A stretch of 64,000 bases of DNA from Glandiceps talaboti (GCF_964340395.1 NC_135553.1:27633449-27697448), one strand, 5' to 3'; counted from the first letter of the stretch, positions 27,677 through 43,300 are shown. Notes: generated by a model from the sequence alone, not told the origin. Translations and numbers: made by a program.

Positions 27677-30600
27677 TACAGTGTTCAATTTAACACAAGG
27701 AATTTATTATTTTTGAACGCGGAGAAAAGTGTTTTGCTGGAAGATTGATGTGTTATGTGTTGTTTGTCAGACATATTCCGTGGTACATCCCTATACAGGA
27801 CCAAACTGTTATTACAGACTAAAACACTTTGACCTCCATCATTTGACGTTTACAAAACCATACCATTTCCCACGACTTCTGATTCGTAAAAATCGTGAGC
27901 TTTGATGGGAAATTGTGAATTTCAATTCGAACAAAAATACAGTTTTGGTATTTTCTCACGTTCTCTGAGCGGAAATTTTGCTCGTTGATCGCGTTTGTTT
28001 CCCTGCGTACACACGAGTAAACCTCGTGACCTGACTTGGAGTGCAAAGGGTTGTAATGTACATCAGAAATTATTCCGTTTTTGATCATTAGCCGAACTAC
28101 CCTGACCTGTTTACTAATTCGATGCATCGTAATAGTCAGCGAAATATACAGGATTTTTAATGACAGGCGGACCATTCAAACTGTGTTGAGTGTGTATACA
28201 ATATTGTTCAACTGCTAGCAAAATAAGGCATATATACGTTTCTTTTGTAACGAAAGGGGTACAGTAGGGATATTAGCGCTCGGCAAACAAAGACCTCTCT
28301 CGTCTTGCCCGGTGGATATTTTTTACCAAAAATCGGTGACATGTAAGTCTTACGTGTGCTTAGTATGAAAAAATTGTTGTCATTTATGTGGAACAGCTGA
28401 AAGGCTTAGATGTCATCCCTTGAAACGAGGCAAATTTAACATGTGAACGGTACAAATGTGTCCTCTACTCGGCAACGCAGTGGAAAACACGCAATGCAAA
28501 TTCATAATAAAGCTATTTATCGGGCTGTTCCATCAAATGCGCATACCCATATACAGTCTTGTGATCTGCAGACATATTAAAGTCCCCCTATCTCGAAGAT
28601 TATTGCTCCATTCATTGTGATTGTACGTGTTTTTCTTGTGGTGCGCACGTTGTATGGTAAACGCTCAACTCTCCATTAGTGGGCATTAAAGTACGTGAAG
28701 AAATTTTCTCTTTGAAGACTGAAAGTTGGAATTACAGCTGGCTGGGTATTTGCGATTCCATGTTTTTTCATGACTTTAGTTTCGAGCTACCTAGAGCCAG
28801 CAGGGGAAAACTATTTAGAGGAAGTGACCTCAACTTTCCAACATTGCATTGCAAAGGAACCCATGGGTTTACAACTCGCTGTCAGTATTGTCTCAGTACA
28901 GTTATACAAACAACCAGAGTTTGTTATGTTGATATAGAATCGACAAGGGCGATAATGAAAGAGAGTTAGGCCCCAGTTATCCTTGTCTTGGCACGACATC
29001 AAAATTGCGGAACTTAGGGAGTTTGGGTCTATAGACGTGACAACTGTACATGTAAAGAAATTGGCTTGGATTCAAGGATCGATGGCGAGCTGACTGATGG
29101 CAAAGCCAATTGTAATCTCATTCAAGTTGTAAAATCGCACACTGAAAAGCATTGTCGTTTCGCATAACATGTGGAACAAAACGCAAGACCTGCCGCAATG
29201 ACTACAAGATCGGTACGGCCTTTGATTCCACACTCCCAGCTCACAGATTGATGAGAAATGAAAGGCAACTGATGGGCAATTTAGAAATTCAATTTCGCTC
29301 AGCTAGGCCTGGCAACTAATTTGCCGTTGATTTCCTAGACTCTTATTATATTTCATGTATATGGGTTTTCTCTGGTAAAGCGCTTTTCTATGCTAGCAGT
29401 GGAACAATATGCTTGGACATCTGAGAGTAACCGTATAAATAGCTTCTTTGTGTATAGACTTTCTGTGGGTTTTTGTTGCCTAGAAAATTCACCGGGAAGC
29501 AAAAGCACGTTATTGATGAGACAAATGCCTTACCATGCATACACTAACACAGGAGAGCTTCCCTGTAAAGTAGCTGTGAAAGGGGACCTTGGTTTCTTTC
29601 GGCAAGGGAGTGAATGGAATTCTGACAGGGGAGCGTGTTCTATGGAAGTCATATTAACAAAACACAGCAGGGACTGCAAATGCATTTCCGAAGTTAGAGA
29701 TATCGCGTCGGGCTTATGTGGGACATCGAGGTTGTAGTACGATCATTCCAAACGTGTATTTCGTAACAAAGCAGTTTTAATAGCATGGAAGGATGTTGCA
29801 GGCTTGGATTTTCTCTGGGGACACTTACTCGTGATGGCAAATGTCGCCTCGCCCAGACTTTCACGAGCATTCTAGTGCTTTTTCAGCCATTCCTTTCTCA
29901 TGCTCGGATTACAGCCTCAGTTAAAAAGGAAGCATAACAGGGCAGAGAAAACAGTCATTCCGGAAAGGTTGGAAGGGAAATAATACTTTTACGTCAGGGT
30001 CTTGGCAAGGAAGAAAAACAGCAATAGTTTCTGTTTTACTTTTTGTGAATAGTAGCACGAATCGCTTCAGCATTTGCTAGTCTTTTTTTTTCATATTTGA
30101 ATGAGAAACTCGCCGTTGTAGTAATGGTTGGGTTACTTGAAATAACATTGTTTACGGAAATCCTACGTACATAAAACTACTCTGCGTTGTTGAATGTTTA
30201 CAATCCAACGAGGAAAATATCTGAGTCTGTTGAAATCTGAAATGTTGTTACCTCTGCCGTTGTAAATATCTAAATTGTGCTAGATTTTCATCAGTGATTC
30301 ACATTTCTGCATACATGATATGACTGGTATGTCGCGCTTAATCTGTAGATCCATATCATCGACTTTTAGCGGACATGTCTGTCTAACTCTTTGTGAGAGG
30401 TTGACGGAACTCTCTCCCATTTCAAACGACTCTCTCAAGCTGACGTTTCTAATATTGAAGCATAGCTACAAATTATAGATGATTTTTGTTCAGTGTCATA
30501 GCCTTTTTTCTGTAGTATCATGGCAAGATCTAATCATTGTTAGCGGCATTTGTTGGTAAGCCACCTGCTGTCTCACCTGTTCTGTGTATTATATATCAAC

Positions 30601-31987
30601 CATTCCATCTACAATTGAAGGGCAAATTTCTAATGTATTTCCATTCTCAATACCAGGTTATTATATAAATGGTTAACATTTTGTCTTCTCAAGGCTTTGC
30701 ATTTTGTTCAAATTTTCATTTTGAAGAACTGTGTATTTGAGACAATTTTTAAACAGCTGAACATGCATGACAGCTTTGTATTAATAATTTAGATTCGTAA
30801 ACAAATTATGAAATGGCATTTTGTGTGTTAGGATTGCTCAAGTGAACATCATACAAATTTGAAATCATTTTACATTGCTGTTGATAGTCATAACAATTTG
30901 AACAATTTATGTCACCCAAACTTTGTACAAAGTTTAGAGTGAATACCTGTGTGAATGTTTCTGTCTGTCCTACAAATTGTGTCTTTCTGAATTTCAGGAT
31001 AGATTTCAAATGCTAGTAATGACCAGTGATGGTGAATATACTATACTGGTGTTTGTTATAATACTCTGTGTTTAATGTGTGATGTAAAGGAAACAATCAA
31101 AATTAGTATTAATAGAAACATTAATATTTATAACTGGTCCAGAAGTTGAAATAGTTACAAATTGATTGTTTAATAGTATGTTGTAAACATTAGTTGTGAT
31201 ACTAGATGGATACGTGTTATTAATGTTGGTGATGGCAGGTAGATGCATGTATACATGTACATGTAGGATCTAATATAAAGAGCTGATTGAAAACTAGTTT
31301 AGTGTGGACCCATGATGTATCTCCTGCTTATATTATGTATTTGGTGCACATTAATCTATTTTCATCATTTACTCACCAACTATGAGGATTTGCATGCATC
31401 CCTAGGCTGATGGCTGACTCGGATATCATAGAATTTATCTCATCGATTGTAATCAGAATGTCTCTCCTGATGCCAAGTAGTGATAGTTGGGTCTATGTCA
31501 TTAGTTTACCTGCATTCTCAAAAATTAGTTCCACCATTAAAGTATGAAATGACATCAAGCATTGCCCATGCAATAGTGAAAATAAGCTCAAATCTGTCTG
31601 AGTTCCTTAGATTTTTTCAAGTATTCCCTATGCCACCAAAATCTTGGTATAAGATATTAAATTGTATGCAATTTTCACCAGAAATCTGCCTTCTAATAAC
31701 AAGGTTTGCACACCTTAGCAAAAGCAGAGTTATAATTCAGAAACAAATTATGAAATTGTAGTTGTAGTAAATGACAAGCTTTCATTTCTTTTAACATGAA
31801 CAAGAAATGTAGTGCTCTCTTTATCGATTGCCATTGAGGCATTCGAGGTTTGTGAGAAGTAGAAGCTGACTGATACAATGACCACATTTATTCCTTTCAT
31901 ACATTTTGATTGTACAACGAAGGTTTTCATTTTATCCGCATGATTCAGACACAAAGTTGCATATATCTGCTAAAACACACCCTTCAG

Positions 31988-31989
<2 letters not shown>
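27677..31989. other. Intronic stretch without recognisable elements
   Basis: Unique sequence in which CpG frequency falls sharply (about 30.5 kb). An open frame at 29390-29737 (115 codons) has no domain I recognise and no convincing splice sites at its edges. No RNA gene seen. Confidence 0.45.

Positions 31990-32042
<53 letters not shown>
31990..32042. repeat. (TG)n microsatellite
   Basis: About 26 uninterrupted TG dinucleotides. It is the only sizeable dinucleotide tract in the right half of the window. Confidence 0.97.
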
Positions 32043-32043
<1 letters not shown>

Positions 32044-32664
32044 CATTTTTTTGAAAGTGTTGGGATAGGATTGTTTTCCTTTCTAGGGTAATAGCCTTGT
32101 GTCATGTTTTTGTTGGCATTTAGGGATAGTAGGGGTGCCACTTTGTCATCCCATCCTGTAAATAGAATGTCTGGTATAGCATTGTGTAGGACAGGATATG
32201 GTAGACATGAACTGAATGTCAATAGTCTGTACTTCTAATTTCATAGGGGAGAAAAAACAGAACAAAGGAGAAATTAATGTCCTGCTGAACAGGCAAGGGG
32301 ATGTATGCATAGTACTGTTTTGAACTCAAACTGTGTTTGTATTGGTTGTGACACTCTAGTTACCAATCATATGAAATTAATTTACAGTATTAGGGCTTAC
32401 AGAGATGATGACTCACAGTCAGATTGTAGTCGTCATCATGTGAAGTTGTACCAGACGGGCAGGCTGAAAATATCAGAAAAACAAATGGCGGTGTTTTGAT
32501 GACATTGTACAAGGAGCCCCCTTCTCTCTTTCAAAGGATATGGATATTTGCTCATGTCAGGACAAGCATACTCCATGCTTAAATAAAGAATGGTGTTGGG
32601 ATTTGAGACACGACTGAGGACCCACTGGTTTGCAAGGGTTGGACTCACATCCAGCTAACGTTAG

Positions 32665-32772
32665 GCTAGCCGCTACAGACTATGCATTATTGGGTTATGG
32701 GCTAGCCGCTACAGACTATGCATTATTGGGTTATGGGCTAGCCGCTACAGACTATGCTTTATTGGGTTATGG
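32665..32772. repeat. 36-bp minisatellite, three copies
   Basis: Units start GCTAGCCGCTACAGACTATG at 32665, 32701 and 32737, with a single substitution in the third. The unit is 12 codons long, so an open frame passes through and continues to 33064; no domain is recognisable there. Confidence 0.95.
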
Positions 32773-35454
32773 GGAGGAGATGCTCATATGCATTTGCATG
32801 GGGGTTAGAGTAGTATTAGTCGTGGCTGAAATCTGTACCAATCATAGAATTGGCCAGAATGGACAGTTTTATGTTGAATCATGTCATGGAAGTACCTCCA
32901 TTGTCATATACACATATATTTTTCCTGTATTACATCTTCAAAATTCTGATAACAGGAGTGGCAAAGTTAGTGTACAAAATAGTTCACACAATGACTTCAA
33001 CGTAATTTTAAAGATAAACTCTAGATATAAGGGAGAAATTTCATTAGAACACAATAAAAGATAAGCACTTACTATATTTGAAAGTTTGCAGAATCTCAGT
33101 AATGGCAGAAAGAAAGTTGAAAGAGTTGTTAACATTTAGTAGAGTAATCATTTGAGAAATGTTTGACAAACTGTAAAGATTTTACCAATATGAAGTAGTT
33201 AGCAGCACACTGACAATTAATACATGCTACTGAAGGAACAGCCATGTTATTTCATCACAACTCATGTATAGTTGATACTGACATGGACTGTGACGTGCAT
33301 GACAAGCAAGCTGATAGTGAATATAGCAACCAACCGTATATGAGCTATACATCACTTGGACAGTGAAAGGGGTACTTGGTTCATGACTACTGACCAGTGA
33401 CTAGCGCACTGTCAGCTTGCTAAGGCAGTAACACTCCCTTGACCACTTTGCTGTCAAAGGCACTTGGGGAAAAAAAACACAGTACAGGCCCTACCACTTA
33501 TTTATTTTGGATTCCAAGCCATTGTTGTTGAATAATCCATGTTGATTTTATGCAAATATATTCAAACTAAATTAAATAGTTGATAGTTGAAAAATACAGT
33601 AGTAATTGGTGGTAATTTGGAATAACACATAATAAATTACAATTTGGGATGTATCAAGGAGTCGTACACGGCATGTTGGGAAATATTCAATTGTTAATAT
33701 CTGTATTGCACAACCTTTGTGTATGCCGTGCTTTGGTATAAGCCATAGCACTGTACTGACAGTGAGTGACTGTTGGTTAGTACACTACTCCTTGTGACTA
33801 GGCCATAGCTAGAGGCCATACTTTCTGCAGTCTAATCAGGCTGGAGCCAGCGCTCTTTGGAGTGATGTGTTAAAACATGCAGAAAATAATTCTTCAAATG
33901 TGAAGCATAGTTTTATATTTTATTTTTTTTAAGTGTGCACAAAACAAATAGAAATTCTGACTGGTTATGTTGTATACCCCTGTGTCCAGTCTTCAAATAA
34001 TGAGTCTTTTGTATTGCGTGTGTACATGTATGTGTCCAAACAACATTGTTTCTCTGCTCTAGTGAGTATTACAACCAAAATGGAGGTTTTTCACATAGCA
34101 TAAAGAAACAGTTTTGTGTGCACATTTTTTGACTGATATCATATAGCAGTGTCTCAACCAAACAAGTACTCCAATGATGGTGATAATTCAAAGCAGACCA
34201 TGCCAAATATAATTTGTTCTCAGGAATTTATACTAGTAATTTTTACTCCCTGTGTACAGTGTAGTACAGAGTTGAACAGAAGGTCAGGATTTTCTACAAT
34301 TTTATGGAAAAGATACAATAAATTAAGAGTATAAAAATGACTTCATTTCTAAGCCTTGTCATTATTGATGTGAAAGGCCAGCCTTTATTTATTGACAGAA
34401 GTTTGAGTGGGCTTGACAACGGATGTGAATATGGATAGATGGAACCTTGATGGTACGTACTGTGTAGCCAGTAGCCGTAATAATACCCCTGCCTCGCTCT
34501 TAGTCAGCATAAATAATAAATAATACAGGGGTTACAGTGTAGTCTACTCAATAATCAATATTACATCAGGATGGAGAGAAGCAGCATGCACTTTGCTGAA
34601 AAGTTTGTGACGGAAGTTGGCAGGTTGCTGGCAGACTACGACAGCTCACTGTCAACCTATAAGTTTTGTTAAATCAATTCAACTAGTTCCCAATCACTAA
34701 TTTTGACTTTATTAGCCTTGTACACTGTGTTAATGCACACAATACATTTTAACCACATGTTATACCAAATATGTTTGCTACAAGAAAATGTTGCAATCCC
34801 ACTAGTTCTCAAAGACTAATTTTGTATGAGCCCAGTATTCTGTTTAATGTACGGAAACACAGATTTAACAATTTTCATTCTTAGCAAAATAAGTGAAAAT
34901 CTGTCTAGTGAAACATTTTAAGAGTACAGTATATTTATATTAGGATATTCTTCCATGTGGTGACTAGATGAAGACATTTGTTTTGAAATATTCAGTTGAA
35001 CAATGACTGTGTGTCATACTTATGGTGCTAGTCATGCTGTATGTATTATTGATAAAGGCAAAATTTGTGTTTTTGTTGATATGAGAGTTGTATGAATCAT
35101 AAGATAGTCAAGTAATGTTAGTAATGAGTCAGCTGCTGGTAGCAAAGATAGCAATGTGTATTTTCAGACTTACTGGTAACTTTTACTTCCATGATTGTGA
35201 AGATTTTTGAAATTTAATCCTCCTATGAAATATAACCTACAAGTTCCCTCATAGAACAAATTGTTTTGACCCAACGCCATGGCCATTTGTCTGCAAATAG
35301 GATTAAAAAGTAGACCACATATATTTTAAATGTGAAAAAGACACTTGGTAGGAATTTGTGGTGAACTTTAGCATGTGTTAATCTTTCATAGTTAGTTACA
35401 AAGTCTGAAAGCATTCAAAAAACACTCCTTATCTCAAGGTGATGAAAATCAGGA
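32773..35454. other. Intronic AT-rich stretch, nothing recognised
   Basis: Single-copy, CpG-poor sequence. No repeats of size, RNA genes or convincing exons seen. Confidence 0.45.
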
Positions 35455-36103
35455 TTACCTTTGACATGTTTCTACCTTACTATATAGTATGCAAAATGAC
35501 TTGATATGTTACTACCTTACTATATAGTATGCAAAATGACTTGATATGTTACTACCTTACTATATAGTATGCAAAATGACTTGATATGTTACTACCTTAC
35601 TATATAGTATGCAAAATGACATGATATGTTACTACCTTACTATATAGTATGCAAAATGACTTGATATGTTACTACCTTACTATATAGTATGCAAAATGAC
35701 TTGATATGTTACTACCTTACTATATAGTATGCAAAATGACATGATATGTTACTACCTTACTATATAGTATGCAAAATGACTTGATATGTTACTACCTTAC
35801 TATATAGTATGCAAAATGACTTGATATGTTACTACCTACTATATAGTATGCAAAATGACATGATATGTTACTACCTTACTATATAGTATGCAAAATGACA
35901 TGATATGTTACTACCTTACTATATAGTATGCAAAATGACTTGATATGTTACTACCTTACTATATAGTATGCAAAATGACTTGATATGTTACTACCTACTA
36001 TATAGTATGCAAAATGACATGATATGTTACTACCTACTATATAGTATGCAAAATGACATGATATGTTACTACCTTACTATATAGTATGCAAAATGACTTG
36101 GCT
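35455..36103. repeat. 40-bp minisatellite, about 16 copies
   Basis: The unit contains TTGATATGTTACTACCTTAC and TATATAGTATGCAAAATGAC. Copies are nearly identical. Recurrent variants are ACTTGAT versus ACATGAT, and a 1-bp deletion (CCTTAC to CCTAC) seen in about three copies near 35835, 35995 and 36030, showing that variant monomers have themselves been duplicated. Confidence 0.97.
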
Positions 36104-37111
36104 AAAATGGAAGAAATGAAATGTGGTGTGGAACCTGATCACTTTAGAGCTGTTGCTCTTTGGCCCAAGCAGAGGAAATGACCTAAGTGCAACTGATAAT
36201 AAGGAAACTGGGATTGTATGGGAAGACCCTAGGGTTAATTTTGAAAACAGAATGACATCCCCAAAATAATCAACTTAAAGTGTCCAGTGTTTAGAGATAT
36301 GTATGAACTGTAGTATTCATAAACTTGGATGTGTTTCAATATAGACGTCTGGTTACAGCAAATGATGAGTATTTTTTATAATCAGTGAATTACACCAAGG
36401 TGTGGTTTTGTCACTTACAATGAACTAATTCTAACATGTTGCTATAATGGCCGCATAATTGCCCTTATTTTGGTAATGATCTGGGGCCCTGATTTCACAC
36501 CCAGCTGACAGGACTAACTTGTCTACTATAGTGAGTGACACTTGCCACAGTTAAGATAGCCAGTCATCCAGGGCAGACAGACACATCTGTTTGGCCATGC
36601 ATAGTCTTCTCCACTCTCACTATCGCTGATACAGCTGTTTTTTTCACATATATACTGAGATTTAAAGTGGGGAGATCGTCTCTTCATATGAAAATGGAAT
36701 TGCTTCTATAGTGTCTACAGTGAATGAGTATTTCCAAATGACCTTTACTATAGTTTAAGTTATTATTTCATGTACCTTAAGTAAAGCTTTTCTGAAATAC
36801 TTCACATATAAAACACGCTCATTAAATGATCAATTGACAGAAATCTTTCTGGATAGTCTATGTAGCTTCATCTTACACAACATATATATTGTACTATCAC
36901 TATCAGTTCAGTTGTAACTCTCTCTCTCTCTCTCTCTGCCTTTGTTCTTGTTCTGTTCAATGGAGCTGGTGTCCTACATCCATACATGTAATGTACTGAA
37001 TAAACTCAACTATAGTTATATAAATGATCTAAACTATTTTTTGTCACAGTAAACATTTTTGACTAATACATTTAAATTGTTACAAGTAGGCAGTATGAGA
37101 TTGTTTTTGTT
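36104..37111. other. Intronic stretch
   Basis: Unique sequence with a short (TC)n tract at about 36920-36938. Nothing else recognised. Confidence 0.45.
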
Positions 37112-37396
37112 ATCGTTTTACAAACTGAGCCTGGGTTGTCATTTTACAAGCTGTGCCTGGGTTGTCATTTTACAAGCTGTGCCTGGGTTGTCATTTTACA
37201 AACAGAGCCTGGGTTGTCATTTTACAAGCTGAGCCTGGGTTGTCATTTTATAAGCTGTGCCTGGGTTGTCATTTTATAAGCTGTGCCTGGGTTGTCATTT
37301 TATAAGCTGAGCCTGGGTTGTCATTTTATAAGCTGTGCCTGGGTTGTCATTTTACAAGCTGAGCCTGGGTTGTCATTTTACAAGCTGAGCTTGGGT
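37112..37396. repeat. 26-bp minisatellite, about 11 copies
   Basis: The unit contains GTCATTTTACAAGCTGTGCC followed by TGGGTT, period 26. Variants alternate between CTGTGCC and CTGAGCC and between TTACAAG and TTATAAG. Confidence 0.96.
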
Positions 37397-40300
37397 TATT
37401 TTAGTAGCTCTTTGCTTTAAAATACTCACAAACATGGAGTGCATGAATAACGGTGATGATTTTTTTTTTACATGATATAGAAAAAAAAGGATGTGGCTAA
37501 TAAAAGGGAAATAATTTGTAGTAATCCGGATTACGATAGGGAGAGAGGAAAAACATGAGAAATGCTATTGTATTGCAGTGGCTAATACCTGCATTGTATG
37601 TGCCATATGATAAACTACCTATCACAGTGAAATGCATTATTCACTCACAGGCAATCTTCCTTCTGCCATGTTCAAAAATATTGTCTTAAATTTTAGTAGG
37701 TCAGTTAGTTTATTGAATCTATTAAAAAAATTCCAACCTTTTTGCATCACAATGGATAATTATCCATGTTCTAATACCAAAGGAAAAGCAGGCAAATCAT
37801 TGTACCAGTGTTCATGTGTAAAACGTATGGAATCCAGTATTAAAGCTTAATAATCCTGGATTACTGCTAAGAAAGGTGTATGTGCAAATGTACACCTGGA
37901 ATTGGAAACAATGCCAACATACTCTGATTTTGAAATGGAATTGATTGTTTTTAGTCAGGCCATAGAGTAACTGTAAACAGTTGTTTGAATGTAAGCACCA
38001 TGTGTTAATGAATATGGTCTGTATGTGCCAAGATAAATTGGAACTGACTGAAAGATAATATCCGTAAAAGTTGTTGGCACATGCAGAAGACCTTCCTGCC
38101 TCTATGATTTCAGTTGAACTGACAGTAAACATTTTAATTTCATTTCTATGTTAATTCAGGTTGGAGTCTTTTTATATGCTTAAGTACAGCTAGTAAACAA
38201 GTTTGTTTTTAATAGCCACATCAATTGGCTGCCATGTAGGAATTGTTAATAGTTTGGCTAAAGATAGACAACAATTAGTCTAGATAAATTGCCAACATTC
38301 TACACATACACATAGTTTGTTTTCTTTTAATTTTTTATCTCTGATTTTTGATAACCATACAATGGCAATACATTTGTTGAAATTTTTCTTTTTAAAGTGT
38401 CACTTCTGTTCATGTTATTGTTCTCTATGTAAGGCAAATACTCCATGTATGAATTTTAGGTTAGAGATTAGGAAAATAACACTACAAATATAAACATTAA
38501 TTTTAGTCCATAAATGATTGTTTCTTCTGCTAAAATCAAATTTGTTAAAAAAATATGATGTTTATTCTGTAATTGCGTGCCTTTCTACACATATCACTTT
38601 AAAAATCTAGTATTGCAGTTACCAACCTACCGACCTAAAATCCAATTTGCAGGTAAAAAAACACTATTGTGACAGTGTTGTGTACGAGAGTTGTTAACTG
38701 TAGTATGGCAGATATCAACAGAACCCTTGTAGTATACCCAAAATAAACAACTTAAGTCAAATAAACAATAGTAAACAAAGTATCAAACAGATTGTCACCT
38801 TTTTTTTGATGTCTTGACATCAGAGTGTAAACAGTTATATTGATGATAAAATTACATATTGTCTGTCGTAACATTGGAAAACAAAATATCAACCTGTTAA
38901 AGAAATTCAGTTATTTTATGAACTCAATTTTATTTAACTTTTTAAGTCTTGTGAAACTAATTGATACCGAAAAGAAAGCAGATAGTGACATCAGTAAAAA
39001 TCAATACTTTTTTACTTTTACTTTTTTAACAAGATCTTGTTGATTACTTAGTATGATTATGAATTTGTTGTATTTTTATGATAAGGATACAACAGCCATA
39101 CAAAGACAGCTGACCAAACTTCAATATTTAGAGGTCTGATGAATCCAGTACGCCCTTCACTTTTATTTTGTAATTTTGCTGAAATGTCAATGCAAAGAAA
39201 AAATGCATTTAGAAAGGAAGAGAATGTGTATAGTCTTCGTTGGAAATACTGAAGGAGCTCAAAACTGCAGCTCTTGGAAATGTCAGTGAGATATGATAGG
39301 AAGATACATGTATAGTTGTAGATGCAGTGTAACTTTACAAGAGAACGGGAGGCAAACTTTAAAGTAAAGCTTCACCTCTTGGAAATGACAGAGAAAAGTC
39401 AAAATGTATGTGCTGTGTCATCTCATGAAAAGGGAAGGGAAGTTAAAGTGTGCAAGTGCCATTGTAAAAATGACAGTTATGTGTGTGCCCCTTCTCACAA
39501 AAAAAGTGGAGGGAAAGTCTTTAGTGGAAATGACATTGAGGAATCATCAGAACTTATGGTGCCCACTCAGGAAGGGGAGGGAACCCATTGAGAAAATGAG
39601 GGGAATGGTAGCAGGCAGGGCTGTGTTGTTGACAGGGTTGCCAATTAGACTGTGTAATGGTGTGCACTCGGTGAATGCTTTCAGCCTCTGACTGTATAAT
39701 GATGAGATTTGGAGACATCGTATATAGGCCAGCAATTCGCCAGCATAATAGCTGAGATAGCTTAGTGAAAGCGGCCCCTAGGCATAGCCCTCCTCCTATT
39801 AGACCGTACAAGTTTCTCAGAAATTGGCAGTTAGGGAGTAAAGAACATGTGAACTTAAGTTCTGTATTTATACCCAGATATTCTCAATAAATATCAAGAG
39901 TTTTACATCTCTGCTGTTGTAAAAATATTATCCGTGTCTGTCATGAGACTAACTTGTACAAGGCTGTCTGTGCTAAGGCCTATAGCCTATAGCATAGATA
40001 CATTGAAGTAATGGTAATGGCAAACAGAGCCAGTGGGAATGGCTTGTTCTAATCAAACTAAATACTTGCAGGGTTCAACATTTTGTGAGGTAAGAATGCC
40101 ACATGTTCATTTTTCCTGGCTAAGATGTTCGTATAGCAATGTATAGATTTGCTGAGTTCCGTGACTCTGATGACTTTACTGTTTTTTCTTTTGGCAATGT
40201 GAACATCTGTTTTCATCATCTGAATAAAGATGTAGTAAATTTTATTTCACAAAATAACGTTAGCTTTAGACTGGTGTATTATTGAAGCCCTTGGTACGGT

Positions 40301-43300
40301 CTATTATGTGCATGTAGGACTATGATTTGGGTGGATATTGTTTGAGTAAAGCATTGAGTTGTGTATGCCAGTAATGAACTTTGTGTGACACAGGACAGTT
40401 GAATAGATATGATCAATCTAGTATGAGTTCTATGACAAACAACCCACATACGCTGATCAAGTATGGGTGCCTTAAAATCTTAACATTTGAATTAATAACA
40501 GATGACATTTTCTGTATATTACGATATAAAAGTAAGGGAATTGTTGCAGGAGAAATCAGTAATTTAGATTCATTTTTGCAATATCCATTAGTTATGTCAA
40601 ATTGTGAATTGAATACCTTGAGCAAGACAGCTTTGTTGATATGAATAGTATGTACAACATTAAAGAACATAAAAAAGACTCCCTATTTACATTTATTGAA
40701 TACTTTCCACACATTTGCATAATTCATTAAAAATAGATTACTTTGAAATTAGAGTACAGCACACAGCCAGGCCTACTGTGGCTTTACACCCTTGATCATG
40801 TAGTGTACAGAGCTTACTGCATGCCATAGACATTGCAGAACAGTACTCTTGTTTATACCCTTCCTCTTCAGAGAATACTACACAAGCCTTCCATTCACCT
40901 ACATACAATATACAGACTTTATTTCCAATTCAAATCACAAAGCAAGTGGCATATTCTGCCTTTTTTCTTTTTCTTTTGCTCAAATGACAGCTTGTCAATG
41001 GAGTAAGGCATGGCCTGAATGGCATATACATGCTCAATGGTTGTTGGCTTTGTGGACAGCAATATAACCACACCTCCTGTAGATAAAGTGGTACTGGAAA
41101 TGCATGTCTTGTATTATCTGTGGGCATCTGTTGAAGGTACCTAAGTATATATCAGACCATACATGCTTCAGCAAATTGAATGGTGTGGATGACATTGCTA
41201 AGATTAGTGTAGTACTGTAGGCAGGTCAGTCGCACTGAAAAATTTTCTGCCACTGTGTGTTCACAGCATAAACCCTGACATTGACAAGACAATATCTCTG
41301 CTTTGAAAAGTCGGATTTTTTAAAATAAATCATCTTTTTGTTCACATTTAAAAGGTCAATATTTCTGTTAAAATAATTTTTAGTAAATTTTGGAAGCAAT
41401 CCGAAAAAAATACCTTTAAAATGACATTTACTCAACTGCGCACGGCGGTAAAAAGTAGTACTAGTAGTAGGCAGCGTACCACCTCTGTTGATGCCTGTGG
41501 AAGATTTTGATTCAGAGCTGTTCTAATGGTATAAACAGAAATATAGTATACATTTTGGTATATTATTTTTGTATAAATACTGTTATATTAAAGTTGATCC
41601 AAAATTGTTTGAATTCAGGATCTTAGATATCCAATAAAAATGCACCTTGTCCTCAAATTTGTATTCAGACCAAAACATGTGAAAAAGCTTACCGTTATAT
41701 TTATATCAAAATTTGACAGAGATTTGATGAAGAAAATGTGAATTATTCAAATATTTGATGGACTTTTGGTTAAAGTGAATTTTCAGGAAAAAGGCAAAAA
41801 AAGGGCAACATTTAGAAACAAAATTCTGAGCAATAAATATATTGAAAGATTTGAAATGAGTTTTAGGTAAATAAGTTTTTCAGGAAAAGGCAAAATGAAA
41901 ATGGTGAAGTTTTAGAATTTGATATATCGGGCTGCAATGTGATGAGTGTATAAGTTGCATGGGTTTGTAGTTCACAGACTTAACAGGCTAGGGTTTTGAA
42001 TATTTAGAGTTTCACAAGGACATGTGCTGTGTTTGCACACTGTATGCCATATTTTAATGTTTACGTGTTTGAATAAAGATTAGAAGTTATTGGCTTTTGT
42101 GTTTACCAATAGCAGTTTATGTGAGATACAAGGCAGATAAATTGTCATAAAAATTATATGATGCAAAGGTTGGATCTTTTTATTGGCTGGGAAGAATATC
42201 CTTTCTTGTGCCACTGACTTCATTAATGTGAGTGTTGCAGTGACTTGCTTTTAGACGATTTACACTCAGTAGGAATTTATCTAGGTTGAAGTGACAAGCA
42301 ACGTGCTAAAGTTTATCCTGTTGTATTTGGTCAGCAATAGAAAGAAGTTAAGCAGTACATGAGTATTTGGGTCATAATTAATAGTTTCCAAATGGTCAGT
42401 GAAGCCTAAACCTACTGATGGTAGATACTGTCAATATTAGGTGACAACCTTCATGGTGTGCCAAGATGTGACAAAACTAGAAATCTTTCTATAACCCCTT
42501 CCTCATTGTCTCAGATTAATCCAGCAATGTCATTAAATTTATGGACATGTTCTGATAGAATCCAAAAGTTGCTGTCTCGTGATTTCATAGAGGGAAATAG
42601 AACCAGTAAAAATGAAAGAATTACATTAAATGGATGGTTTGTTGTTAATGTATAGATATGAAACTGTAAAAACTAGACTTGCTATGTTATGACAAGGTAA
42701 TAAGCGCTGTGTGTAGGGTGTCAATGTGGAAGTTTTTGCCAAAAAAAGAGATCGAAAATTATCCAAAAGTTGAGTACATGTACTGCCAAATATCTCCTTA
42801 TATTGATTGTTGATGTGTGTAAAATCTGTTTGAATTTAAAAGAAGAAATCTTGTACATAATGACATTGTAACTGTCACAATCCATAGATGTAGAGATTTG
42901 TGATCGGTACTGGTAAATGTCTGTTTGCATTAGAATAACAATACTATGTACTTGGCCATTTCAGTTTAAAACACATGGACATGAAGTGAAGTTGATGATA
43001 GACTGCAATTACCACTGTTTAAAATGTCCCCAGAGTATACAAAACCCAGTTAAATGTTGTATGCCTGTAGAAGACATATACAGTGCCAACCAAATAGAAA
43101 TTTGTCATTTCAAATTATATATAGAAATTTGTCATTTCAAATGTTGTCATCCTCTTTAACCATCAGAGTAAATTCTGTCCATGATGTTGTTGCAAACGCT
43201 AAGAAAAAAAAAATCTCCAACGTTATGATTTCAACAGAAATTTCAAAAATAGTTTTGTCATAATTTTTTTCTCTGTGTGCAATTTATAATCTGTGTATAC

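Noticed and set aside
29390-29737. 115-codon + strand frame as an exon
   Set aside because: No recognised domain, no matching acceptor and donor in a phase compatible with the neighbouring exons, and a length possible by chance.
32630-33064. 144-codon frame beginning in a 36-bp repeat
   Set aside because: The first quarter is the repeat. The remainder has no domain, splice support or unusual codon pattern.
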